Below are positions 28,901-39,589 of a stretch of DNA of 64,000 nucleotides, piece by piece. A program made the position numbers and the translations under genes. The notes below the pieces were generated by a model, which saw nothing but the letters and a program-made list of their open reading frames with translations, was not told the DNA's origin and ran no database searches. Source of the stretch: an uncultured Methylophilaceae bacterium (GTDB taxonomy: Bacteria; Pseudomonadota; Gammaproteobacteria; Burkholderiales; Methylophilaceae); NCBI GenBank assembly GCA_905618945.1, contig CAJQTF010000029.1, forward strand, positions 1 to 64,000, written 5' to 3'. Position 1 is the first letter of the stretch, and the number at the start of each line of letters is the position of its first letter.

Positions 28901-31450
28901 CTATTCATTAACTCTTGATCTGATATTTTTTATAAGTGTTTGGATTCGAGTTTCTAAATTTAGTTTAATTTTTGAAGAGATAATAAAAAAATCTTCTGCT
29001 CTTTGTCCAAGGGTATTGATTTTAGCATTATGAACAGATATTTCTAATGAGTTAATTTCTTTTACAATTAATCCTAAAAGATTTGGTCTTGAAGCGCAAA
29101 TAACATCCAACTGGTAGCGATTAGTTTTTATTTTTCTGCAGGTTATTTGGGAATCAATTTCATGATATGTTGCTTGTAGTGTTTTTTTATTAATAGGGGT
29201 GGTTAATTTAGAATTTTTATTTAACAAGTATTTTGTGAGTTCTTTTTCAATATGCTGAAAGTAATGTTTATAACTAATAGACTCATTTGGAATATCAATA
29301 AGATTAAACACATCTAATGCGTAATGGTGTTTGGTAGTTGTAATTGTAGCTTGAACAACCTCACACTTCATATTGTAGAAAAAATTTATAATTTTAGCAA
29401 AAAGGGCTTCAGCATCTTTGGTAAAAATTAAAACCTCTATGCCTTGACCATCTGCACCATGACGAACTTTTACTATTGGCGTATTGCTTTTGAAGTGGGG
29501 TAGAAGAGCTCTTGTATGCCAGGCGATATCTTTGCCATCAAAACGTAAAAAGTAATCTTTATTAAAATTAATCCATATCCTATTATAGTCTCGTAAATTA
29601 ATTGAATATTTTGATAATATTTTATGTGCTATTCCTTTCCTTTCACTAATGACCTCAGATATATTCAAGTTATCTCTCATTAAATTATTTTTTGTTTCCA
29701 AATATAAAGTCCTGAGTAGGCTCGCTTTCCATTGGTTCCAAACATGAGGGCTTGTTCCTCTTATATCTGCAACAGTTAGCAAATATAAAGCATCTAATCT
29801 ATTTTGTGTTTTAACAAAATTTGCAAACTCATTAATAATTAATGAATCAGCTAAATCAGATTTTTGTGCCACACTCGACATTTTTAAATGTGATTTAACG
29901 AGCCATGCAATTAAATTTTTATCTTCATTACTAAGCTGCATTATTCTGCCAAAATTTAAAGCAATTGCCTCCCCTAATTCTGAGTGATCGCCTCCACGGC
30001 CTTTTGCAATATCATGAAATAATGCTCCAAGATATAATAGGTGTGGTTTTTTAAAGCTTTTAAAGATTTCGTTGCACTCTGGGAACTCATGTTTCCATTT
30101 GTCGAGTGTGAAGCGCCTTATATTTTCAATTACATTTAATGTATGCTCATCAACTGTGTAAGTATGAAATAAATCATGTTGCATTTGGGCTACAATTTTG
30201 CCAAATGCCGGTATAAATTTTCCTAAAATATTACATTTGTTTAATAGTCTTAAAGATCGACTGACTTTATTCTTACTTCTAAAAATATCTAGGAATTTTT
30301 TTTGATTTTTCGTATCACTCCTATAACCTTTGTCAATTTTAGAGGATAGGGTATCCAGAGCTCCGAGTAAGTTTGGCCCAAAACCCTTAACTTTATTATA
30401 TTGTTGAAATAGAAGAAAGACATCTAATATATAAGGCTTTATTTTAGTAATATTTTTTTGGTCTAATTCTATTAAATCGTTGTATATATAAAATGGTAAT
30501 TGGTGCTTTATTTCCTTCTTATTTCGGATATTTGGATCTAATCTTTTTATAATAATTTCATTGAATAAAGTAATATAATTAACTGATTTATAATAACTTT
30601 TCATAACAATTTCGCTAGATTTTTTATTTTTTGTATTTTTAAACCCAAGCTTAGCTGCAAGTTTATTTTGAACGTCAAAAACTAGTCGATCCTCAGTTCT
30701 TTTAGCTAAAATATGCAAAAGTATGCGACGTTTTGTTATTTTGGTTTCATGAAGCTGTATTTTATTAAATTCAATCTTATCAATTAAATTATTTTCAAAC
30801 ATCTCCTTAAAGGTACCACCTTTTCCTTGGCTGATTGATAACCACCTAATCATATGTAAGTCTCTTAATCCACCTGGGCTTTCTTTTATATTAGGCTCTA
30901 GCTGGTAGGCTGAATCTCTAAATTTTCTATGTCGATTTGCTTGCTCTTGAAGCTTTAGTTTATAAAATCTCTTTACTGATAACGCATTATTTATCGCTTG
31001 ATTCATTTTGTGAAATACTATTGATGAACCAATAAGAAATCTTGACTCAATTAGGTTGGTTGCAGTTGAAATGTCTGCATTAAATTCTTGCTTGGTTTGT
31101 TTAATATTCCTTACGCTATGGCCAATCTTAAGGCCTAAGTCCCAGCAGTTTGTTATAAATTGACTTATAGCTTCTTGATCGCTCGCTGTAATTTTTTTTT
31201 CAAATACTATCAATATGTCAACGTCAGAAAATGGAAACAATTCTCTTCTTCCATAGCCACCAACTGCTGCTAATACAATATTTTTATCAATAGATAAGTT
31301 TTGCCATACATTTATTATTAAACGATCAACTAAAAGCGTCTGGTTTCTTAAATACGCCTGACTGTTATGATTTTTTAGAAATTTTTCACAATAATAGGTA
31401 AATTTTTCTTTGTATGATTTTTTAAGTTGAGATAGTTCTGTTTTATTCAT
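28901..31450 (-). CDS. glnD: [Protein-PII] uridylyltransferase
   Basis: GGYGRRELFPFSDVDILI nucleotidyltransferase, HD domain LYLGALFHDIAKGRGGDHS, C-terminal ACT-like repeats. Confidence 0.95.
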   Translation of the reverse strand: MNKTELSQLKKSYKEKFTYYCEKFLKNHNSQAYLRNQTLLVDRLIINVWQNLSIDKNIVLAAVGGYGRRELFPFSDVDILIVFEKKITASDQEAISQFITNCWDLGLKIGHSVRNIKQTKQEFNADISTATNLIESRFLIGSSIVFHKMNQAINNALSVKRFYKLKLQEQANRHRKFRDSAYQLEPNIKESPGGLRDLHMIRWLSISQGKGGTFKEMFENNLIDKIEFNKIQLHETKITKRRILLHILAKRTEDRLVFDVQNKLAAKLGFKNTKNKKSSEIVMKSYYKSVNYITLFNEIIIKRLDPNIRNKKEIKHQLPFYIYNDLIELDQKNITKIKPYILDVFLLFQQYNKVKGFGPNLLGALDTLSSKIDKGYRSDTKNQKKFLDIFRSKNKVSRSLRLLNKCNILGKFIPAFGKIVAQMQHDLFHTYTVDEHTLNVIENIRRFTLDKWKHEFPECNEIFKSFKKPHLLYLGALFHDIAKGRGGDHSELGEAIALNFGRIMQLSNEDKNLIAWLVKSHLKMSSVAQKSDLADSLIINEFANFVKTQNRLDALYLLTVADIRGTSPHVWNQWKASLLRTLYLETKNNLMRDNLNISEVISERKGIAHKILSKYSINLRDYNRIWINFNKDYFLRFDGKDIAWHTRALLPHFKSNTPIVKVRHGADGQGIEVLIFTKDAEALFAKIINFFYNMKCEVVQATITTTKHHYALDVFNLIDIPNESISYKHYFQHIEKELTKYLLNKNSKLTTPINKKTLQATYHEIDSQITCRKIKTNRYQLDVICASRPNLLGLIVKEINSLEISVHNAKINTLGQRAEDFFIISSKIKLNLETRIQTLIKNIRSRVNE

Positions 31451-31470
31451 TTAAAAAATACTTTTAGTAC

Positions 31471-32268
31471 CTAATTTTTTATAAAAGGCTTTGGAGTTCC
31501 TTGAGAAACAGTTAATACTTCATATGATGAGTCTGTGACTAATATTGTGTGCTCCCATTGCGCAGACAGGCTTCTATCCTTTGTAACCACTGTCCATCCG
31601 TCGGGTAGCATTTTAATATCCCTTTTACCTGCATTAATCATTGGTTCTATTGTGAATATCATTCCAGGCTTAAGCTCAATACCCGAACCTCTTTGACCAT
31701 AATGAAGAACTTGTGGCTCTTCATGAAACACTAAACCAATGCCATGCCCACAAAATTCTCTAACTACACTGTAGCCATTTGATTCAGCATAGGTTTGAAT
31801 TGCATTCCCAATATCACCAAGATGGGCACCTGGTCTAACTGCATTTATGCCTAGCCACATCGATTGGTAAGTTATGTCACAAAGTCTTTTGGCTTGAATT
31901 GATGGCTCACCAACGTAAAACATTCTACTTGTATCCCCATGGTAACCATCTTTTATAACAGTTATATCGATGTTAATAACATCTCCCTTTTTTAGAGATT
32001 TTGGACCTGGAATACCATGACAAATTTGATGATTTACTGAGGTGCAAACTGATTTAGGGTAGGGGCTATGACCTGGTGGAGCGTAATTAAGCGGGGCCGG
32101 GATAGTTTTTTGTTCGTTTACCATATAATCATGACAAATTTTATCAATTTCTTCAGTTGTTATATTGGGCTTTATGAACGGCGTAATAAAATCAAGCACT
32201 TCCGATGCTAATTTTCCAGCAACTCTCATTTTCTTTATATCTTCTGAATTTTTGATTGAAATTGACAT
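31471..32268 (-). CDS. map: Methionine aminopeptidase type I
   Basis: SVNHQICHGIPG, NIDITVIKDGYHGDTSRMF, EFCGHGIGLVFHEEPQ. Confidence 0.96.
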   Translation of the reverse strand: MSISIKNSEDIKKMRVAGKLASEVLDFITPFIKPNITTEEIDKICHDYMVNEQKTIPAPLNYAPPGHSPYPKSVCTSVNHQICHGIPGPKSLKKGDVINIDITVIKDGYHGDTSRMFYVGEPSIQAKRLCDITYQSMWLGINAVRPGAHLGDIGNAIQTYAESNGYSVVREFCGHGIGLVFHEEPQVLHYGQRGSGIELKPGMIFTIEPMINAGKRDIKMLPDGWTVVTKDRSLSAQWEHTILVTDSSYEVLTVSQGTPKPFIKN

Positions 32269-32435
32269 TAAAAAAGCTCATATCTAACTAAATTATTAAT
32301 TAAATATGTTATCATGCCACCTGTAATATTAACGAAAAATTTTCAACCATTAGGCTTAGTTAAGGGTGCTATTTATTGAATAATAGTCATTTTAAGCTTA
32401 ATGAAGTGATTAACCCTTACAAGGAGATATACCAC

Positions 32436-33203
32436 ATGTCTATAACTATGAGACAAATGTTAGAAGCGGGTGTTCATTTTGGACATCAAACCCGTTACTG
32501 GAATCCAAAAATGGCCCCATATATTTTTGGCGATCGAAATAAAATTCATATAGTAAATCTTGAAAAAACATTACCTATGTTTAACGATGCCTTAAAGTAC
32601 GCAAAAACTCTTGCGGCTAATAAAGGACGTATTTTATTTGTTGGGACCAAGCGACAAGCTAGAGAAATAGTTAAGGAGGAAGCAATAAGGGCTGATTGCG
32701 CTTATGTTAATTATAGATGGCTAGGTGGAATGTTAACAAATTTTAAGACTGTAAAACAATCGATAAAAAGATTGAATGAGTTAGAAGCTATACTTAGTGA
32801 TGATGGAAGCCTTGAAAAGTTAACAAAAAAAGAAGGGCTTAATTTAAAAAGAGAGTATGAGAAGTTAGAAAGATCTATCGGCGGTATAAAAAACATGATT
32901 TCATTGCCTGACGCTATTTTTGTTATTGATGTTGGGTATGAGAATGGTGCTGTTGTTGAGGCAACAAAATTAGGGATTCCAATTATTGGGATTGTTGATA
33001 CAAATAATTCAGTTGAAAATATTAGTTATGTTATTCCTGGGAATGATGATTCAAGCAGAGCAATTCGCTTGTATGCTAGAGGAATGGCTGACTCTATTCT
33101 TGACGGAAAAAATAAAGCTATAGAAGACCTTGCAAAAATGGTTGCAGAAGAAGAGGCGGACGATACAGAAAAGCCAGTTTTGATTGATGAAAAAACTAGT
33201 TAA
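32436..33203 (+). CDS. rpsB: 30S ribosomal protein S2
   Basis: [31 protein letters not shown] aaggaga before ATG 32436. Confidence 0.97.
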   Translation: MSITMRQMLEAGVHFGHQTRYWNPKMAPYIFGDRNKIHIVNLEKTLPMFNDALKYAKTLAANKGRILFVGTKRQAREIVKEEAIRADCAYVNYRWLGGMLTNFKTVKQSIKRLNELEAILSDDGSLEKLTKKEGLNLKREYEKLERSIGGIKNMISLPDAIFVIDVGYENGAVVEATKLGIPIIGIVDTNNSVENISYVIPGNDDSSRAIRLYARGMADSILDGKNKAIEDLAKMVAEEEADDTEKPVLIDEKTS

Positions 33204-33231
33204 ATTTGAATAGCATAGGGGTTAATAAATA

Positions 33232-34107
33232 ATGGCTGAGATAACAGCAAGTATGGTAATGGCGCTAAGAGGGCAAACAGATGCGCCAATGATGGACTGT
33301 AAGAAGGCTTTAACTGAAGCTGACGGAGATATGGCAAGAGCTGAAGAGCTTCTTAGGGTACGTTTTGGAAATAAAGCAAGTAAGGCAGCAAGTAGAATTG
33401 CTGCAGAAGGCGTGGTGAGTTCTTTTATTTCTAAAGACGGTAAATCTGGCATATTGCTAGAAGTTAATTCTGAAACAGATTTTTGTGCTAAGAATGAAGA
33501 ATTTCTTAACTTTTCAAATAAACTAGCAAAAACCATTCTTGAACAAAATATTGAGGATATAGATTCAATTAGTAAGGCTGAAATTGATGGGGTTGCTATA
33601 GAGGAATTAAGAACGCAATTAGTTGGTAAAATTGGCGAAAACATTACTCCGAGAAGGTTTATCAGTCTTAGTGCTAAAGGCTCATTATATTCATATATTC
33701 ACGGCTCCAAGCTTGGAGTAATTTTAGATTTAGAATCCGGAAGCGAAGAGCTAGGCAAGGATATAGCTATGCATATAGCTGCAACGAAACCAAAAGCAAT
33801 AAATGAAAGTGGTATTGATCCTGAGATTATCGAAACTGAACGAAGGGTGGCGATAGAAAAGGCTAAAGAAGCAGGAAAGCCTGAAGAAATGCTTTCAAAA
33901 ATAGCAGATGGTTCAGTTAATAAATTTTTAAAAGAAATTACATTACTTAATCAATCTTTTGTTAAAGATGAAAAAGTTACAATTGAAAAGCTTTTAAATA
34001 ATAATAATGCAACGATACACTCTTTTTATATCTATATTGTTGGTGACGGTATCGAAAAGAAAGAGGAAGATTTTGCAGCTGAAGTTGCAGCTGTATCAAA
34101 AGGTTAG
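33232..34107 (+). CDS. tsf: Elongation factor Ts
   Basis: LRGQTDAPMMDCKKALTEADGD, TDFCAKNEEF. Confidence 0.97.
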   Translation: MAEITASMVMALRGQTDAPMMDCKKALTEADGDMARAEELLRVRFGNKASKAASRIAAEGVVSSFISKDGKSGILLEVNSETDFCAKNEEFLNFSNKLAKTILEQNIEDIDSISKAEIDGVAIEELRTQLVGKIGENITPRRFISLSAKGSLYSYIHGSKLGVILDLESGSEELGKDIAMHIAATKPKAINESGIDPEIIETERRVAIEKAKEAGKPEEMLSKIADGSVNKFLKEITLLNQSFVKDEKVTIEKLLNNNNATIHSFYIYIVGDGIEKKEEDFAAEVAAVSKG

Positions 34108-34139
34108 TAATAGCAATCGATGTTTAATTTTTTTGAAGA

Positions 34140-34165
34140 GGATTGTGATTACAATCCTTTTTTTT
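34140..34165 (+). terminator. Rho-independent terminator after tsf
   Basis: GGATTGT-GATT-ACAATCC followed by 8 T. Confidence 0.85.
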
Positions 34166-34183
34166 AAGCTAAAATAACAAATT

Positions 34184-34903
34184 ATGGCAGACATTAAATA
34201 TAAAAGAATTCTTCTTAAGCTATCCGGTGAGGCTTTAATGGGAAATGATGCCTTTGGAGTAAATCCGGATACTATAAACAAAATAGTAAAAGAAATACAG
34301 ATCGCAGTTTCTATAGGTATTGAAATAGCAATTGTAATTGGTGGCGGTAATATTTTTAGGGGTGTAGCTCTCGGTGCTGCTGGAATGGATCGTGCAACAG
34401 CTGATTATATGGGGATGCTTGCCACAGTTATGAATGCCCTAGCACTTCAGGACGCCATGAAGCATGCTGGAATGAATAGCAGGGTTCAGTCTGCAATTAA
34501 TATAGATCAAATAGTTGAGCCTTACATTAGAGGAAAGGCGATAAGGTACCTCGAAGATAAAAAAATTGTTATCTTTGCTGCTGGAACTGGAAATCCTTTT
34601 TTTACAACTGATACTGCAGCTGCCTTAAGGGCGATGGAAATTAATGCCGATATTATGATCAAAGCTACTAAAGTAGATGGTATTTTCTCAGATGACCCAG
34701 AAAAGAATTCTGACGCCAAGATGTATAAAACTGTAACTTTTGATGAAGCAATAAATAAAAATCTTAAGGTAATGGATGCAACAGCATTTACACTTTGTAG
34801 AGATCAAAAGCTTCCAATCGCTGTTTTTAATATTTTCAAAAAAGACGCATTAAAAAACCTTCTTCTAGGCAAGGAAGAGGGTACTTTAGTTACTATGAAT
34901 TAA
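34184..34903 (+). CDS. pyrH: Uridylate kinase
   Basis: [22 protein letters not shown]. Confidence 0.97.
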   Translation: MADIKYKRILLKLSGEALMGNDAFGVNPDTINKIVKEIQIAVSIGIEIAIVIGGGNIFRGVALGAAGMDRATADYMGMLATVMNALALQDAMKHAGMNSRVQSAINIDQIVEPYIRGKAIRYLEDKKIVIFAAGTGNPFFTTDTAAALRAMEINADIMIKATKVDGIFSDDPEKNSDAKMYKTVTFDEAINKNLKVMDATAFTLCRDQKLPIAVFNIFKKDALKNLLLGKEEGTLVTMN

Positions 34904-34921
34904 GATAAGGGAGATGCTAAA

Positions 34922-35476
34922 ATGAATGAAGTTAAAGAGAATGCAGGTCTAAGAATGCAAAAAAGCATTGATTCCTTAAAGTTAGATTTATCAAAAATAA
35001 GAACAGGTAGGGCTCATGCTGGTATTTTAGATCATCTATCAGTTGATTATTATGGAGCTAAAACCTTATTAACACAGCTTGCAAATATTACAGTTGCGGA
35101 TGCTACAACAATTAATATACAGCCATATGAAAAAACTATGATTCAAGCTATTGAAAAAGTAATTCGAGAAAGCGATATGGGCCTAAATCCTTCTACCTCA
35201 GGAGAGTTAATTCGTATACCAATGCCTGCTTTAACTGAAGAAAGAAGAAAAGATCTAATAAAAGTTGTAAAATCTGAAGGCGAAAATTCAAAAGTTTCAA
35301 TTAGAAATATTCGTCGTGATTGCAATGAGGTATTAAAGAAAATGTCGAAAGAAAAAGAAATTAGTGAAGATGATGAAAAAAGAATGCAGGAAGAGATTCA
35401 AAAAATTACAGATGAATCTATCCTTGATGTTAGCAAGCTAATCGATGCAAAAGAAAAAGATTTACTGGTCATATAA
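34922..35476 (+). CDS. frr: Ribosome recycling factor
   Basis: IRTGRAHAGILDHLSVDYYG, RNIRRDCNE. Confidence 0.97.
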   Translation: MNEVKENAGLRMQKSIDSLKLDLSKIRTGRAHAGILDHLSVDYYGAKTLLTQLANITVADATTINIQPYEKTMIQAIEKVIRESDMGLNPSTSGELIRIPMPALTEERRKDLIKVVKSEGENSKVSIRNIRRDCNEVLKKMSKEKEISEDDEKRMQEEIQKITDESILDVSKLIDAKEKDLLVI

Positions 35477-35491
35477 ACCTGAGGCTTTCAC

Positions 35492-36220
35492 CTGTTACAT
35501 TTTTTTAAAAAAAGATTCTTAAGTACATCAAAAATTCCTAAACACGTTGCTGTTATTATGGATGGGAATGGGCGTTGGGCAAAAAAAAGACTTCTTCCAC
35601 GTATAGCTGGTCATAAAAAAGGATTAGAAGCTTTACAGAAAATTATTAAGTCGGCAATTAAGTATAATATTTCAACTGTCACCCTATATGCTTTTAGTAC
35701 TGAAAACTGGAATCGACCGTCTGAAGAAATTAATGGGTTGATGAATCTTTTTTCTGAGTCAATTAATAGCGAGACAGACAAGCTAATAGAAAATAATATA
35801 AGCGTCCTAGTGTTAGGCGATATTACTATTTTCACAAAAGAGCTTCAGATCAAAATTAAATCTTTAGTAAAAAAAACATCTAAAAATACAGGATTGAAAT
35901 TGAATATTGCATTAAATTATGGAGCTCGGTCAGAAATATTAATGGCAGTAAATAAAGCCACTAAAAAGAAAAGTGGGGTTTTATTAGAAAAAGATTTAAC
36001 TGAAAATCTGTATACAAAAAATATGCCTGATGTCGATTTGTTAATCAGGACAGGGGGGCAGAGAAGATTAAGTAATTTTCTATTATGGCAAATTGCATAT
36101 TCTGAGCTATATTTCATTGATACTTTGTGGCCAGATTTTTCCGAGAAAGACTTCGTTAATGCATTATATTTTTTTCAAAATACTGAAAGAAAATTTGGTA
36201 ACCTTAAAGTGGATAAATAA
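35492..36220 (+). CDS. uppS: Undecaprenyl diphosphate synthase (probable CTG start; listed ORF opens at ATG 35558)
   Basis: HVAVIMDGNGRWAKKR, LLIRTGGQRRLSNFLLWQ; the frame is open upstream to 35483, GAGG at 35481-35484. Confidence 0.9.
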   Translation: MLHFFKKRFLSTSKIPKHVAVIMDGNGRWAKKRLLPRIAGHKKGLEALQKIIKSAIKYNISTVTLYAFSTENWNRPSEEINGLMNLFSESINSETDKLIENNISVLVLGDITIFTKELQIKIKSLVKKTSKNTGLKLNIALNYGARSEILMAVNKATKKKSGVLLEKDLTENLYTKNMPDVDLLIRTGGQRRLSNFLLWQIAYSELYFIDTLWPDFSEKDFVNALYFFQNTERKFGNLKVDK

Positions 36221-37092
36221 TGCTTAAACAAAGAATACAATCTTCAATTATCATGCTTGGATTATTCGTTGCCACTTACTTTTTCTTAGGCTATGTTTTT
36301 TTTGAATTTTTAGTTCTAGCTGTTGGTGGGTTTTTATTATTTGAGTTAAGTAATATATTAAAATTGAATAAATTGAGCTTAGTCTTTTTTTGGGTTTTGG
36401 CATCAACTCCACTACTTATATATTTTATAGCAACCTTCACGTCTAATTTTGGCAACCTCTTTAACCTTTCAGAATATTTTTATTTTACGAATACTTTATA
36501 CCCATTAATTTCAAATTTTTTAATAATTTCAATTCCATTCTTAGCTGCTTTAAGCCTTATTTTTTGGTTACTTATAGTCCCTGTTGATATCTTTTATAAA
36601 AAAATATCTTCAAACCCATCAATTAATCTATTTTATGGTTTATTTTTAATTACACCGATGCTGCTTTCCACCATGTCTATGTTTGTGACAAATAAAAATA
36701 TATTGCTAGTAATTATTTTAATGATTTGGCTTGCTGATACAGGTGCATATTTTTCAGGAAAAAGATTTGGTAGAATTAAAATTGTAAAAAATATTAGTCC
36801 AGGTAAAACTTTGGAGGGTTTTTTTGGAGGGTTTTTATCTAATGTAATTTTTATCTCGTTTCTTCATATTTATGGATTTTTAGATGTATTTGATGGCATG
36901 TTACTTGCATTTTTAGTAACCACTCTGAGCTTATATGGTGATATTTATGAATCATTTTTAAAAAGAATGGCAAAAATGAAGGATAGCAGTAATTTAATTC
37001 CTGGGCATGGTGGATTTTTAGATAGGATGGATAGTTTTTGTCCTACAATTCCAATTTTATACTTTTTGTTAAAAGCTTTCGAGTATATATAA
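36220..37092 (+). CDS. cdsA: Phosphatidate cytidylyltransferase
   Basis: Polytopic; LADTGAYFSGKRFGR, PGHGGFLDRMDS. Confidence 0.95.
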   Translation: MLKQRIQSSIIMLGLFVATYFFLGYVFFEFLVLAVGGFLLFELSNILKLNKLSLVFFWVLASTPLLIYFIATFTSNFGNLFNLSEYFYFTNTLYPLISNFLIISIPFLAALSLIFWLLIVPVDIFYKKISSNPSINLFYGLFLITPMLLSTMSMFVTNKNILLVIILMIWLADTGAYFSGKRFGRIKIVKNISPGKTLEGFFGGFLSNVIFISFLHIYGFLDVFDGMLLAFLVTTLSLYGDIYESFLKRMAKMKDSSNLIPGHGGFLDRMDSFCPTIPILYFLLKAFEYI

Positions 37093-38265
37093 ATGAAAAC
37101 AATTTCAATACTTGGGTCGACTGGGAGCATTGGCTGCAGTGCCTTAGAGGTGATAAAACTTCATCCAGACAAATTTGATATTTTTGCCCTATCTGGCTAT
37201 GAAAATATAGATTTATTATTTAAACAAGCTATGGAATTTAAGCCAACTTATATTGTTACCAAAGACGAAGAATCCCAAATTAAGTTATCAGGTTTATTGA
37301 AAGAGAAAAATCAAGGAACAGAAGTTTTATTTGGTCCTGAGGGCTATAAATTTATAGCAGGACATGTAAAAGTATCAACAGTACTTGCAGCAATAACTGG
37401 AGCAGCGGGGCTAGTTTCAACAATGGAAGCAGCTGTTAAAGGTAAAAGAATTCTTTTAGCTAATAAAGAATCAATGGTTATGGCTGGCAACTTGCTATCT
37501 GAAGTTTCTGCAGAAAATAATGGCATCATCATCCCAGTTGATAGTGAGCATAATGCAATTTTTCAAGTTATTCACGATCAAAAAAATCAAAATGAAATTA
37601 ATAAATTAATTTTGACTGCTTCGGGAGGCCCCTTTTGGAATTCATCATTAGTTGAGTTAAGCAATGTCAGTATTACTGATGCTCTGAAGCATCCAAATTG
37701 GAGTATGGGGAGAAAAGTAACTATAGATTCTGCAACAATGATGAACAAAGGATTAGAGGTAATTGAGGCTGCTTATTTATTCAAAATAGATTATAAAAAA
37801 ATTGAGGTACTTATTCATCCACAAAGTATCATTCATTCGCTTGTTGAGTTTATTGATGGAAGTAGCCTTACTCAGCTAGGAACCCCTGATATGAAAGTTC
37901 CAATTGCTTACGCGCTTAGCTTTCCGGAAAGAATAGCTTCTGGTGTTAGAGGAATTGATCTCTCATTATCTAATGACTTACAATTTGAATTGCCAGATTT
38001 AGAAAAATTTAGATGTCTTAAGTTAGCATATGATTGCTTGGAGCAGGGTGGAAGTTATCCAATTGAAATTAACGCAACTAATGAGATAGCAGTTGATGCT
38101 TTTTTAAGTAAAAAAATAAAATTCACTCAGATATCAGAATTAATTGAAACAGCTCTTAATGAAGCGAAAAGCTCAAATATCGAAAGTATTGAGGATATAT
38201 TAGAAGTTGATAAGCAGGCAAGAATCAAGGCTAGACTTTTATTAAAAGGATCTAAATTTGCATAG
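37093..38265 (+). CDS. dxr: 1-deoxy-D-xylulose 5-phosphate reductoisomerase
   Basis: ILGSTGSIGCSALEV, NKESMVMAG, PVDSEHNAIFQ. Confidence 0.96.
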   Translation: MKTISILGSTGSIGCSALEVIKLHPDKFDIFALSGYENIDLLFKQAMEFKPTYIVTKDEESQIKLSGLLKEKNQGTEVLFGPEGYKFIAGHVKVSTVLAAITGAAGLVSTMEAAVKGKRILLANKESMVMAGNLLSEVSAENNGIIIPVDSEHNAIFQVIHDQKNQNEINKLILTASGGPFWNSSLVELSNVSITDALKHPNWSMGRKVTIDSATMMNKGLEVIEAAYLFKIDYKKIEVLIHPQSIIHSLVEFIDGSSLTQLGTPDMKVPIAYALSFPERIASGVRGIDLSLSNDLQFELPDLEKFRCLKLAYDCLEQGGSYPIEINATNEIAVDAFLSKKIKFTQISELIETALNEAKSSNIESIEDILEVDKQARIKARLLLKGSKFA

Positions 38266-39589
38266 TATTTTATCTTTTATAATCACTATTTCTCTAGTTG
38301 TTATTGTTCATGAGCTCGGACATTTTTCGGTAGCAAAGATGTTTAAAGTTAGTGTTGAAAAATTTTCGGTTGGTTTTGGAAGGGTCTTGTATAAAAAAAA
38401 AATAGGCTTAACTGAGTTTAGCTTAAGAATTATTCCTCTTGGAGGGTTCGTAAAATTTTATGAAAAATCTAAGTCTAAAGATCTGAATTTATTTGAAAAT
38501 ATTTCTTTATATAAAAGATCGCTCATTGTTCTGGCAGGCCCTTTAATCAATTTTATATTTGCTTTCTTTTTACTGCTATTTCTAAATCAAGGGGAGCAAT
38601 ATAATGTACTTCCTAAAATTACTGCTGTTAAATCAGAAAGTGTAGCTGCAGAAGTTGGCTTTCAAATCAATGATGTAATCATTTCAATTAATGATAAAGA
38701 AATTAATTCCGTGATGGATCATAATAAAGCGCTTATTGATCTGGCAAACAAGGATTTGTTTTACATACTTCTCCGAGAAAATAGAAAAACTTCTATTACT
38801 ATAAATAAAGCAAAACGGTTAGATTTGAAAATGAATAAAGTTAATAGGAATGACACCAATGGCTTATATTTTTTTCCTGCCCAAGAAAATTCTTTATTAA
38901 TTGACGAGGTTGTTCCTGGATCTCCAGCAGAAATAGCTAAAATAAAAAAAAATGATCGAATCTTTAGTGTAGATAATGAGATAATTTATGACGCTGCAGA
39001 TTTTGTAGGCTCAATTAAGAGTAAAGCTAATACAGCAATAATTATCAAGCTTCTTCGAGGCGGCGAGTTACTCTCTATTTCAGTCACACCAAAATTAAGT
39101 AGAGATAATATTAGAAATACGGGAGTGATTGGAGTTAAAATAAAGCCAAATTTAGAGTATAAAGATAATTATATTAATTATTTTAAAATCAATATTTTAA
39201 ATAGTATATCTAAATCATTTTATGATGTTTTTGAGGGTATAAGAATTGTATTTAAATCTTTGATTCATATTATTACCGGAAATATAGATTGGCGACTGCT
39301 TTCCGGGCCTATTTCAATAGCTACACTATCCTCAGATACTATATCAATGGGTCTTGTCACTTATTTAAGTTTTTTAGTATTTTTAAATATAAATGTTGGT
39401 TTTCTTAATTTATTACCAATTCCAACATTAGACGGGGGTCAGTTGATGTTTTATGTGGTTGAGTGGGTTTTAGGAAAGCCTCTTAATAAGAAAAAAATGA
39501 TTATTTCTCAAAGACTTGGAGTGATTATTTTATTTCTTGTATTCACATTAGCAGTATATAATGACATTTTTAATTTCATGTTCAATTGA
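38258..39589 (+). CDS. rseP: RIP metalloprotease RseP (TTG start)
   Basis: VHELGHFSVAK (HExxH), PDZ region, LLPIPTLDGGQL. Confidence 0.95.
   Translation: MHSILSFIITISLVVIVHELGHFSVAKMFKVSVEKFSVGFGRVLYKKKIGLTEFSLRIIPLGGFVKFYEKSKSKDLNLFENISLYKRSLIVLAGPLINFIFAFFLLLFLNQGEQYNVLPKITAVKSESVAAEVGFQINDVIISINDKEINSVMDHNKALIDLANKDLFYILLRENRKTSITINKAKRLDLKMNKVNRNDTNGLYFFPAQENSLLIDEVVPGSPAEIAKIKKNDRIFSVDNEIIYDAADFVGSIKSKANTAIIIKLLRGGELLSISVTPKLSRDNIRNTGVIGVKIKPNLEYKDNYINYFKINILNSISKSFYDVFEGIRIVFKSLIHIITGNIDWRLLSGPISIATLSSDTISMGLVTYLSFLVFLNINVGFLNLLPIPTLDGGQLMFYVVEWVLGKPLNKKKMIISQRLGVIILFLVFTLAVYNDIFNFMFN

Noticed and set aside
33222-33644. 140-aa minus-strand ORF antisense to tsf
   Set aside because: Mirror of a well-conserved coding frame; low-complexity Ser/Leu-rich product, no independent signal.
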